Shown piece by piece: positions 1-5,975 of a DNA stretch of 12,100 nt. The DNA is from Bacteroidia bacterium (lineage in GTDB: Bacteria > Bacteroidota > Bacteroidia > NS11-12g > UBA955): positions 1-12,100 of the forward strand of contig JACMRS010000012.1 in assembly GCA_014376345.1 (NCBI GenBank), written 5' to 3'. Within the stretch, counting starts at the first letter, position 1, and the number at the start of each line of letters is the position of its first letter. The notes beneath the pieces were generated by a model, which made no database searches, was not told the origin of the DNA, and saw only the letters and a list, made by a program, of their open reading frames with translations. Position numbers and translations under genes: made by a program.

Positions 1-2112
1 GGAGGGGATAAGAAAACATATAAATTCGGATGGGTACCGGGAACACCACAGAAATATAATGATTTTGTAATTCCTGCGAAGACTACTTATTATAGATTTA
101 CAGCTAACGACAAATGCAATATTCCGGTTAAAGATTCAATCCATATAGTTGTCAGACAGCCGGTTAAAATGACCCTTACAAAAGACACTACAATTTGTTT
201 TGGAAGAGATGTAATTCTTAAAGCATCGGCAACCGGTGGTGACAGTACTAAATATGTTTTCAGATGGGACAATGGATTGCCTAATGGGCCTTCAAACAAA
301 GTAATGCCCAATTCAAGTACGTTTTACAGAGCTTCTGTTTATGATGGTTGCTCAGCATTTGGCGACTCATCGCAAGTCACTGTTTTTGTATTGAATCCAA
401 TATCAGTATCATTGAGCAATGATACAACTATTTGCAGTAATGGAGCAGCAAGAATTATAGCCACAACCAGTGGCGGAAATGTGAAACAATACAAATTCAC
501 CTGGACTCCTGCAGCGGCAAATAACGATACTATATTTGTTTCACCTGCAAATAACACTACTTATAAACTTAATCTTACTGATGGCTGTTCGATAGCAACT
601 GCAACAGATACAGTAAGAGTAAATGTTTATAATAAACTAAAGGCAACTGTTTTAAATAATGATACTACACTTTGTTTTGGAAACAGTATTGATTTGGCTT
701 CAACAAATTCAGGCGGTGATATTGCAACGATTACAAAAGACTGGAATCAAGGATTGTCATCATCAAATAATTTTAACACCAAACCAATTGGCACTACAAT
801 TTATAAGTTTACAGTAACAGACAAATGCGCGCAGCCTGTCTTTGATTCTGTAATTGTGAAAGTGCTGAATCCTTTATCATTAAATGCATCTAAAGATACA
901 TTAATTTGCAATGGAGGAGTGGCAGATATTTTTGCAAAAGCAAAAGGTGGTGATGTAAAAAATTACAATTTTGCCTGGGATAACAGTCTGCCAAATGACA
1001 GCATGCATAAAGTAAATCCATCTATCACAACAACATATAATGTTGTATTGACAGATGGTTGCACACCGGCTTCAGCAAGTGCTAAAATAAAGGTTTCTGT
1101 GCTTGCTCCGTTAATTGTGAATGCAGGAAATGACACTGCAGTTTGTACAGGACAAGCAATTAAACTTATAGCTTCAGCTAAAGGAGGCAAAAATTCAAAC
1201 AGAACCATTACCTGGAATCCCGGCAATGTTAACAGCGATACGTTGAGAAACATTCCTGTTTTATCAGGATATTATATTGCTGAAGTTACAGACGGTTGTT
1301 CAACTCCGGATATGGACAGTTTGTATGTTACTGTGAATGTTTTACCTGTTGCAGATTTTACTGTGAATACAATATTGGCTTGCACTCCGGCTTCCATTCA
1401 GTTTACAAATAAATCGACACCAACAGGCAGCATTTATAAATGGAGATTTGGTGATGGAGATTTTTCTTCTGATACCGATCCTTTGCATGATTATCTTGAC
1501 AAGGGTTTATACAAACCACGTCTGACAGTTGAAACTCCGCAAGGATGTGTTGACACTCTTGATTTTGCCACTAATATAGAAATATTACAACAGCCAGTGG
1601 CTTCATTTATTGCAGACAAGCCAACTACAGAAATTGACGACGCGCTGATTTCATTTACCAACCAGTCTCAGGATGCCGACAGGTATGAATGGACGTTTGG
1701 AGACACCAATACAATATTTACCGGTTTAAATGAAACACACCGTTATCTTGATACTGGTTATTACAATGTAATACTGAAGGTATTCAATAAAGCAAACTGT
1801 ATTGATGAAGACACGATGTGGGTTAGGATTAACGATATTTTCAGGATCTTTATTCCAGATGCATTTTCTCCAAATAAAGACGGACACAACGATGCTTTTG
1901 GCAGTGTGATGTCAGCATTAACAGCCTTTAATATGGAAGTGTATGACAGGTGGGGAATGAAAGTATTTGAATCAAACGACTACAAAAAACAGTGGGATGG
2001 CACCATAAAAGACGCTGATGCACAGACAGATATTTACGTGGTAAAATACACAGTTTCTACGCTTGACGGGCACACTTATTATTTTAAGAAAGCGATTACT
2101 TTGTTACGCTAG
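1..2112 (+). CDS. Secreted multidomain protein with Ig-like repeats, PKD domains and a type IX secretion (type B) C-terminal domain; 5' end missing
   Basis: The frame is open from base 1, so the gene starts left of the window; the first ATG (169) is internal to a repeat and is not taken as the start. 703 residues are visible. Residues 1-56 are the end of one Ig-like module and 57-450 are five complete modules (D-T-T-I-C start, GG near the middle, Y-x-x-x-x-T-D-G-C near the end). Residues 451-533 and 534-613 are PKD domains with YKWRFGDG (479-486) and YEWTFGD (562-568). From about 614 to the end is a gliding-motility-associated C-terminal domain, with FIPDAFSPNKDGHND (617-631), YDRWGMKVF and QWDGT. 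In Bacteroidota this domain directs outer-membrane export by the type IX system and surface attachment or release. An adhesin or surface-structure role is inferred from architecture; no catalytic domain is visible. It converges on the ribosomal operon and is functionally unrelated to it. Confidence 0.9.
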   Translation, partial: GGDKKTYKFGWVPGTPQKYNDFVIPAKTTYYRFTANDKCNIPVKDSIHIVVRQPVKMTLTKDTTICFGRDVILKASATGGDSTKYVFRWDNGLPNGPSNKVMPNSSTFYRASVYDGCSAFGDSSQVTVFVLNPISVSLSNDTTICSNGAARIIATTSGGNVKQYKFTWTPAAANNDTIFVSPANNTTYKLNLTDGCSIATATDTVRVNVYNKLKATVLNNDTTLCFGNSIDLASTNSGGDIATITKDWNQGLSSSNNFNTKPIGTTIYKFTVTDKCAQPVFDSVIVKVLNPLSLNASKDTLICNGGVADIFAKAKGGDVKNYNFAWDNSLPNDSMHKVNPSITTTYNVVLTDGCTPASASAKIKVSVLAPLIVNAGNDTAVCTGQAIKLIASAKGGKNSNRTITWNPGNVNSDTLRNIPVLSGYYIAEVTDGCSTPDMDSLYVTVNVLPVADFTVNTILACTPASIQFTNKSTPTGSIYKWRFGDGDFSSDTDPLHDYLDKGLYKPRLTVETPQGCVDTLDFATNIEILQQPVASFIADKPTTEIDDALISFTNQSQDADRYEWTFGDTNTIFTGLNETHRYLDTGYYNVILKVFNKANCIDEDTMWVRINDIFRIFIPDAFSPNKDGHNDAFGSVMSALTAFNMEVYDRWGMKVFESNDYKKQWDGTIKDADAQTDIYVVKYTVSTLDGHTYYFKKAITLLR
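169..1350 (+). repeat. Five tandem Ig-like protein modules (protein-level repeat)
   Basis: Module boundaries are approximately 169-405, 406-642, 643-879, 880-1116 and 1117-1350, that is 78-79 codons each. Each has one cysteine in a D-T-x-x-C motif and a second in D-G-C or D-K-C, always exactly 51 positions later. A sixth, incomplete module occupies bases 1-168. The modules are diverged at both DNA and protein level (only short motifs are shared), so this is an old duplication series and not a recent slippage array. The paired cysteines probably form a disulfide across a beta-sandwich, which is consistent with export to an oxidising compartment. Confidence 0.85.
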
Positions 2113-2120
2113 GGTAGGAA

Positions 2121-2160
2121 TTTCTGATTTCTGATTTTTGATTTGAGATTTTAGATTTAG
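2121..2160. repeat. Degenerate heptamer array 1
   Basis: In register from base 2121 the units are TTTCTGA, TTTCTGA, TTTTTGA, TTTGAGA and TTTTAGA, followed by the partial unit TTTAG. The consensus is TTTNNGA with a strict 7-bp period. It starts 9 bp after the stop codon of the upstream gene. Confidence 0.8.
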
Positions 2161-2248
2161 TCATTTTGAGCATAATTTAGTTGAAGGTATTCCTTCATTA
2201 CTAAATAGCTTGTCTCGGCTCAGCCGAGGAAGTGAAGAATCTCCTTCG
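2161..2248. repeat. Hairpin-rich REP-like intergenic element
   Basis: Two inverted repeats sit side by side. ATTTAG (2175-2180) pairs with CTAAAT (2201-2206) around an inner stem TGAAGG (2182-2187) / CCTTCA (2192-2197) with a TATT loop. CTCGGCT (2214-2220) and AGCCGAG (2222-2228) form a 15-bp palindrome with a single central base. The outer edges, TCATTTTGAGC on the left and GAAGTGAAGAATCTCC on the right, resemble the edges of short intergenic repeats that I recall as common in Bacteroidota genomes; this is recollection, not a search result. It is bordered on both sides by heptamer arrays. Confidence 0.5.
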
Positions 2249-2268
2249 CAAATAATTTGGGAGAAGAA

Positions 2269-2304
2269 TTTCTGATTTCTGATTTTTTGATTTTTGATTT
2301 GGGA
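2269..2304. repeat. Degenerate heptamer array 2
   Basis: The units are TTTCTGA, TTTCTGA, TTTTTTGA (8 bp), TTTTTGA and TTTGGGA. It opens with the same GAATTTCTGATTT lead-in as arrays 1 and 3 (array 1 has GGAATTTCTGATTT), which suggests the arrays are copies of one another and not independent AT-rich drift. Confidence 0.75.
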
Positions 2305-2341
2305 TTATATTTCAGTAGACTCTAATAATAATGAGCGCAAT

Positions 2342-2362
2342 TTTCGGATTTGTGATTTGATA
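2342..2362. repeat. Short degenerate heptamer array
   Basis: Three more diverged units in register: TTTCGGA, TTTGTGA, TTTGATA. It lies between arrays 2 and 3 and probably belongs to the same family. Confidence 0.5.
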
Positions 2363-2374
2363 TTTAGGAGAGAA

Positions 2375-2422
2375 TTTCTGATTTTTTGATTTCTGATTTA
2401 ATAGAAATTTTTTGATTTGAGA
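2375..2422. repeat. Degenerate heptamer array 3
   Basis: Starts with the shared GAATTTCTGA lead-in. The units are TTTCTGA, TTTTTTGA (8 bp) and TTTCTGA (to 2396). After a short interruption (2397-2407), TTTTTTGA and TTTGAGA follow. Unit order differs from arrays 1 and 2, as expected for slippage or recombination within the family. Confidence 0.65.
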
Positions 2423-2472
2423 TTGATTATTATTTAAACCATCTGAAAAAGAAACTAAAAAATAAAACACAT

Positions 2473-2503
2473 AAAAAAAGCGCCTTTAAAAAAGGCGCTT
2501 TTG
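2473..2503 (-). terminator. Intrinsic terminator of the ribosomal operon
   Basis: AAAAGCGCCTTT (2476-2487) pairs perfectly with AAAGGCGCTTTT (2491-2502) around an AAA loop. Read on the minus strand the stem is followed by seven T (2479-2473). It begins 19 bp beyond the rplQ stop codon, so it should end the long ribosomal transcript. On the plus strand the stem ends with only four T before GAAAT, so it may also stop transcription from the convergent surface-protein gene, but less efficiently. Confidence 0.92.
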
Positions 2504-2521
2504 AAATATTATTGATTTTGA

Positions 2522-3079
2522 TTATTCCGCTGCTGGAGCGTCGTCCTCAGTTTTCTCTTTTTTGGTACGTTTTGGCTTTTCAGCTAATACCGCATCACCT
2601 TCAGTATCAGCAGTAATTTCAGGAACTTCTGCAGTTGCTACAGCACCTTCTTTCTTTTTACCTGCACGTCTTGTTTTTGATTTAGCATCAGCTTTCTTTT
2701 TACCGAAAGAAGGATTTAGTTCGTTGAAATCAACCAACTCGATCATAGCCATTTCAGCATTATCACCTGCACGCGTTCCAACTTTAAGGATACGGGTATA
2801 TCCACCGGGACGGGTTGCGATTTTTTCAGCTATTACACCGAAAAGCTCTTTAAGGGCTTCTTTATCGCGAAGGTATGAGAACACAGTCCTACGAGAATGC
2901 GTTGTATCATTTTTTGATTTTGTAAGCAGGGGCTCTGCGTAAACGCGTAATGCTTTAGCTTTTGCAACTGTAGTCGTAATTCTTTTATGTAAAATTAAAG
3001 AATTGGTCATGTTGCTCAGCATCGCTTTACGGTGACTGGCGGTTCTGCCTAATTTATTTACTTTATTTCCGTGTCTCAT
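2522..3079 (-). CDS. rplQ: 50S ribosomal protein L17 with charged C-terminal extension
   Basis: L17 binds 23S rRNA near the polypeptide exit tunnel. The family start MRHGNKVNKLGR is intact, followed by H-R-K-A-M-L-N-M (16-24) and the TRILKVGTRAGDNAEMAMIEL segment that closes the core at about residue 120. At 185 residues it is much longer than the roughly 127 of the E. coli protein. The extra residues (about 121-185) are low complexity, first Lys/Arg-rich, then Glu/Asp/Ala-rich, and are probably disordered. Extended L17 tails are usual in Bacteroidota, as far as I recall. It is the last gene of the alpha segment, 27 bp after rpoA, and is followed directly by the operon terminator. Confidence 0.97.
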   Translation of the reverse strand: MRHGNKVNKLGRTASHRKAMLSNMTNSLILHKRITTTVAKAKALRVYAEPLLTKSKNDTTHSRRTVFSYLRDKEALKELFGVIAEKIATRPGGYTRILKVGTRAGDNAEMAMIELVDFNELNPSFGKKKADAKSKTRRAGKKKEGAVATAEVPEITADTEGDAVLAEKPKRTKKEKTEDDAPAAE

Positions 3080-3106
3080 TTCTTAAAAATAGAAATCTAT
3101 TAATTA

Positions 3107-4099
3107 TTAATCTTCGTTAAGGTGAAATTTAGAAAGATCCATTCCAAAAGTCAAGCCTTTTTCCCTTACAAATTCTTCAAGTTCAGAAAGTGATTTTTTA
3201 CCAAAATTTCTGAATTTAAGAAGGTCTTCAATATCGAAGCTTACCAGTTCTCCAAGTGTACGAATTTCAGCTGCTTTAAGACAGTTGTATGCACGCACTG
3301 AAAGATCAAGATCGGCCAGATTTGTTTTAAGGATTTTACGCATGTGAAGGACGTTTTCATCAACTTCTTGTGCAGGTTTTTTAACCTGAGAATCAAGAAG
3401 CATGTTTTCGTCGCTGAACAATACGAAATGCTGAATTAGTATTTTAGCTGCTTCTTTAAGAGCTTCTTCAGGATGGATTGATCCGTCAGTCTGAATCTCG
3501 ATAATAAGCTTCTCGTAATCTGTTTTTTGTTCAACCCTGTAATCTTCAACAGAGTATTTTACATTTTTGATTGGCGTATAAATAGCGTCTATAGCTACTA
3601 AACCAATTTGTGAATCTTTAGGCTTGTTTTCTTCAGCCGGAACGTATCCGCGGCCTTTATCAATTGTGATTTCAAGTTCAAGATTTACGAAAGGCTCCAT
3701 GTTACAGATCACATGATCTGCATTAAGCACTTCGAAAGTATTGGTGAATCTTGAGATATCACCGGCAAGGAACTGTTCTTTACCTTTGATAGAAATGAAG
3801 ATTTTTTCAGCGTCATCACTTTTAGTAAGTTTTTTAAATCTTACTTGTTTCATGTTAAGAACGATCTCAGTAACGTCTTCTACAACACCTTTGATGGTAG
3901 AAAACTCATGATCAACGCTCTGTATGCGGATAGAAGTAACGGCATAACCTTCAAGTGAAGATAGTAGGATCCTGCGCAAAGAATTACCGATAGTAATACC
4001 GTAGCCTTTTTCAAGTGGGCTGAACTCGAACAAACCGTAAAAGTTTGTATCTTTATGCATGATCACCCTGTCGGGTTTTTGAAATGCTAATATTGGCAT
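3107..4099 (-). CDS. rpoA: DNA-directed RNA polymerase subunit alpha
   Basis: The alpha subunit dimerises to nucleate assembly of RNA polymerase, and its C-terminal domain contacts upstream promoter DNA and activators. At 330 residues it has normal length. The N-terminal domain (about 1-235) has the dimerisation/assembly motif GNSLRRILLSSLEGYAVTS (38-56). After a linker, the C-terminal domain (about 250-330) contains LSVRAYNCLKAAEI, in which Arg269, Asn272, Cys273 and Lys275 match the E. coli UP-element contacts R265, N268, C269 and K271. FRNFGKKSLSELEE (297-310) forms the second helix-hairpin segment. So DNA binding by the C-terminal domain appears preserved. It lies between rpsD (23-bp gap) and rplQ (27-bp gap), the classical alpha-operon position, which ties polymerase supply to ribosome synthesis. 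Confidence 0.98.
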   Translation of the reverse strand: MPILAFQKPDRVIMHKDTNFYGLFEFSPLEKGYGITIGNSLRRILLSSLEGYAVTSIRIQSVDHEFSTIKGVVEDVTEIVLNMKQVRFKKLTKSDDAEKIFISIKGKEQFLAGDISRFTNTFEVLNADHVICNMEPFVNLELEITIDKGRGYVPAEENKPKDSQIGLVAIDAIYTPIKNVKYSVEDYRVEQKTDYEKLIIEIQTDGSIHPEEALKEAAKILIQHFVLFSDENMLLDSQVKKPAQEVDENVLHMRKILKTNLADLDLSVRAYNCLKAAEIRTLGELVSFDIEDLLKFRNFGKKSLSELEEFVREKGLTFGMDLSKFHLNED

Positions 4100-4122
4100 T
4101 ATTTTATATTTTAAGTTAAAAC

Positions 4123-4728
4123 TTATTTTGAATACAGCTCGACAATAAGCTGTTCTTTAATATTTTCAGGAATTTCAGCTCTGTCAGGCATGTTAAGGAA
4201 TATACCGGACATTTCTTTTTCATTAAAATCCAACCAGCTAAACTTTTTGTGAGTAGTTGAAAGTGAATTGGTAATAGCTTCAAGAGACTTTGATTTCTCT
4301 CTTACTGCAACCACATCACCTGGTCTTAAGTGGTAAGAAGCGATATTCACAACATCACTGTTTACAGTAATATGTTTGTGAAGAACCAGCTGTCTAGCAC
4401 CTCTGCGTGTTGGAGAGATTCCAAGACGGTAAACGGTATTATCAAGTCTTGCTTCAAGAAACTTCAAAAGGTTTTCACCGGTGATACCTCTTTTAGCTGC
4501 TGCTTTTTTGAAGGTATTAGCGAATTGTTTTTCAAGAACGCCATAGGTGTATTTTGCCTTTTGCTTTTCCATAAGCTGGATAGCATACTCTGATTGTTTG
4601 CCACGGCGGCGTGCATTTCCATGCATACCTGGTCCGTAAGGCTTTTTGTCCAGCGCTTTGTCAGGGCCGAATATAGCTTCTTTAAACCTGCGGGCTATCT
4701 TCGATGTTGGGCCTGTATATCTTGCCAT
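4123..4728 (-). CDS. rpsD: 30S ribosomal protein S4
   Basis: S4 is a primary binder of the 16S rRNA 5' domain and lines the mRNA entry channel. At 201 residues it is close to the E. coli length (206). Visible are the MARYTGP start, the YGVLEKQFANTF helix (62-73), TGENLL (83-88), and the S4 RNA-binding signature from LDNTVYRLG (95) through ARQLVLHKHITVN (111-123), then VNIASYHLRPGDVV and the family C-terminus LIVELYSK. It contains no cysteine, so it lacks the zinc site known in some bacterial S4 proteins. In E. coli S4 represses the alpha operon by binding an RNA pseudoknot ahead of rpsM; I cannot identify such a structure here. The gap after rpsK is 35 bp. Confidence 0.98.
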   Translation of the reverse strand: MARYTGPTSKIARRFKEAIFGPDKALDKKPYGPGMHGNARRRGKQSEYAIQLMEKQKAKYTYGVLEKQFANTFKKAAAKRGITGENLLKFLEARLDNTVYRLGISPTRRGARQLVLHKHITVNSDVVNIASYHLRPGDVVAVREKSKSLEAITNSLSTTHKKFSWLDFNEKEMSGIFLNMPDRAEIPENIKEQLIVELYSK

Positions 4729-4763
4729 TTTCTGTTATTTCTGTATTAAAAACTCTTACTAAA

Positions 4764-5150
4764 TTAGATTCTTCTTCTTTTAGGAGGACGGCAACCATTG
4801 TGTGGAAGCGGTGTAATGTCTCTTATAGAGGTTACTTCAAGACCTGTAGTTTGAAGATTACGGATAGCAGAATCTCTTCCTGAACCCGGTCCTTTTACAA
4901 ACACGTCTACTTTGCGAAGTCCCATATCAAATGCAGCTTTACCGCAATCCTGGCTTGCAAGCTGGGCAGCATAAGGTGTATTTTTCTTAGAACCTTTGAA
5001 GCCCATTTTACCAGCGCTCGACCAAGAAATTACGTGGCCTTCGGTATTGGTAATTGAAATAATGATATTGTTAAAAGAAGCTCTGATATGAACCTGTCCG
5101 ATAGGGTCAACTTTTACTTTCTTTTTAGCTGATTTTTTAGCTGTGCTCAT
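4764..5150 (-). CDS. rpsK: 30S ribosomal protein S11
   Basis: S11 forms part of the 30S platform and borders the mRNA path near the E site, next to S7 and S18. The 128 residues match the family length. After a lysine-rich tail (1-13) come the conserved HIRASFNNIIISITN (21-35), the SAGKMGFKGSKKNTPYAAQ segment (45-63), VKGPGSGRDSAIRNL (85-99) and the terminal ITPLPHNGCRPPKRRRI. The HNG motif (117-119) is the place where E. coli S11 carries an isoaspartate. It follows rpsM by 26 bp. Confidence 0.98.
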   Translation of the reverse strand: MSTAKKSAKKKVKVDPIGQVHIRASFNNIIISITNTEGHVISWSSAGKMGFKGSKKNTPYAAQLASQDCGKAAFDMGLRKVDVFVKGPGSGRDSAIRNLQTTGLEVTSIRDITPLPHNGCRPPKRRRI

Positions 5151-5176
5151 TTTATATTTTTACTATCAGTAATTGA

Positions 5177-5554
5177 TTATTTAGTAACCTTTTTCTTACC
5201 TGCAACAGTTTTACGTTTACCTTTACGGGTACGTGAGTTGTTTTTGGTACGCTGACCACGAAGTGGAAGGCCTTTTCTGTGTCTTAATCCACGGTAGCAA
5301 CCAATGTCCATAAGACGTTTGATACTAAGTTGAACTTCAGACCTAAGTTCACCTTCGGTTTTGAATTCACCCGAAATGATATTACGTATTGAGGTAAGTT
5401 CATCGTCATTCCACTCAGAAACTTTCTTACTGTGGTCGATTTCAGCCTTATCCAGTATATATTCAGCTCTGCTCGGGCCGATGCCATACACGTAGGTTAA
5501 ACCTATAACGCCTCTTTTGTTTTTTGGTAAATCTATACCTGCAATCCTTGCCAT
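5177..5554 (-). CDS. rpsM: 30S ribosomal protein S13
   Basis: S13 sits in the head of the 30S subunit, makes inter-subunit bridges with L5 and touches P-site tRNA through its basic tail. At 125 residues it has normal length. It starts with the family sequence MARIAGIDLPKNKRGVIGLTY, with the helix-hairpin YGIGPSRAEYIL (23-34). The signature RGLRHRKGLPLRGQRTKNN is at 88-106, followed by a lysine/arginine-rich end that is expected to be mobile. It opens the alpha segment, 22 bp after rpmJ. No separate promoter or terminator is visible between rpmJ and rpsM, so the spc and alpha segments appear to be cotranscribed. Confidence 0.98.
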   Translation of the reverse strand: MARIAGIDLPKNKRGVIGLTYVYGIGPSRAEYILDKAEIDHSKKVSEWNDDELTSIRNIISGEFKTEGELRSEVQLSIKRLMDIGCYRGLRHRKGLPLRGQRTKNNSRTRKGKRKTVAGKKKVTK

Positions 5555-5576
5555 CTGTATTGTTTAATGATTAAAA

Positions 5577-5693
5577 TTAACCTTGTCTTTGCTTAAATTT
5601 CGGGTTCTTCTTGTTGATAACGTAAATTCTACCTTTGCGTTTCACAAGCTTGCACTCAGTGCTTCTTTTCTTAACGGATGTTTTAACTTTCAT
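5577..5693 (-). CDS. rpmJ: 50S ribosomal protein L36, zinc-ligand-depleted form
   Basis: A 38-residue gene found by reading the gap between rpsM and infA. It begins MKVKTSVKKRSTECKLVKRK and ends NPKFKQRQG, the family C-terminus. L36 binds 23S rRNA near the base of the stalk and helps late 50S assembly. The zinc-binding form has Cys11, Cys14, Cys27 and His32. Here the aligned residues are Ser11, Cys14, Asn27 and Phe33 (one residue inserted), so only one of four ligands remains and the protein should not need zinc. Such C-minus L36 proteins are established for several lineages. The start is 11 bp after the infA stop. The ATG is the only sensible start. Confidence 0.96.
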   Translation of the reverse strand: MKVKTSVKKRSTECKLVKRKGRIYVINKKNPKFKQRQG

Positions 5694-5704
5694 CGCTTTA
5701 TATT

Positions 5705-5923
5705 TTATTTATATCTGTATGATATTCTACCTCTTGTCAGGTCATAAGGACTCATTTCAACCACAACTTTATCTCCCGGAAGTATTCGGATGTAATTCAT
5801 CCTCATTTTTCCTGATATGGTGGCTATCAGCTCATGACCGTTTTCCAGTTTTACCCTGAACATTGCATTTGACAATGCTTCCATAATCACGCCATCCTGT
5901 TTTATCGATGTTTGTTTGGCCAT
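5705..5923 (-). CDS. infA: Translation initiation factor IF-1
   Basis: IF-1 is a single S1/OB-fold domain that occupies the ribosomal A site during initiation and works with IF-2 and IF-3. The 72 residues equal the family standard. MAKQTSIKQDGVIMEALSNA is followed by MFRVKLENGHELIATISGKMR and IRILPGDKVVVEMSPYDLTRGRI, in the usual order, ending in RYK. The gene lies between secY and rpmJ, as in many non-proteobacterial spc operons. It is the only gene here with a sizeable untranslated gap before it (52 bp), and that gap carries a promoter match, so infA and the downstream alpha genes can probably be transcribed independently of the upstream ribosomal genes. Confidence 0.98.
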   Translation of the reverse strand: MAKQTSIKQDGVIMEALSNAMFRVKLENGHELIATISGKMRMNYIRILPGDKVVVEMSPYDLTRGRISYRYK

Positions 5924-5943
5924 GTTTATTTTTTAAGGGGCTG

Positions 5944-5974
5944 CAAAATTACTTCTTTTTTTCTATTTTTCAAA
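5944..5974 (-). promoter_or_regulatory. Predicted internal promoter upstream of infA (Bacteroidota type)
   Basis: On the minus strand TTTG (5974-5971) is followed after exactly 19 bases by TAATTTTG (5951-5944). This fits the established Bacteroidota primary-sigma consensus, TTTG near -33 and TAnnTTTG near -7 about 19 bp apart. Transcription would start near 5937-5940, giving a leader of about 15 bases before the infA ATG (5923). The spacer is A-rich. The TTTG element begins 2 bp beyond the secY stop codon, so the whole promoter is non-coding. A second TAnnTTTG match, TAAATTTG at 5978-5971, overlaps it but has no TTTG at the right distance. Confidence 0.6.
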
Positions 5975-5975
5975 T

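Larger units (their letters stand above)
2113..2521. other. Convergent intergenic region, AT-rich and repeat-bearing, no gene seen
   Basis: This spacer lies between the stop codon of the surface-protein gene and the stop codon of rplQ. I see no coding frame with a credible start and no RNA gene. It contains four clusters of degenerate TTTNNGA heptamers, a hairpin-rich segment at about 2161-2248, and one strong terminator next to rplQ. The rest (about 2305-2341 and 2423-2472) is AT-rich sequence without recognisable content. Confidence 0.8.

Noticed and set aside
169..171. ATG at 169 as the true start of the surface-protein gene
   Set aside because: The frame is open and clearly part of the same module series from base 1, so this methionine is internal.
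963..1253. Minus-strand open frame inside the surface-protein gene
   Set aside because: Its composition mirrors the repetitive sense strand, there is no homology by eye, and the sense frame is strongly supported by domain structure.
2121..2422. CRISPR array or phage attachment site in the intergenic repeats
   Set aside because: The repeat units are only 7 bp and contiguous without spacers, and there are no cas, integrase or tRNA sequences nearby.
2562..2942. Long open frame on the plus strand opposite rplQ
   Set aside because: It is the antisense of a clearly conserved ribosomal protein gene; the translation shows no recognisable motif and no separate start signal.
4083..4100. Near-palindrome (AATGC...GCATT) covering the rpoA start codon, considered as a regulatory hairpin or operator
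   Set aside because: As RNA it gives only five base pairs before a C-A mismatch, and the bases encode the conserved MPILAF start. It is too weak to claim.
5284..5487. Alternative minus-strand frame inside rpsM
   Set aside because: It lies entirely in another frame within rpsM, which has an unbroken family-length product.
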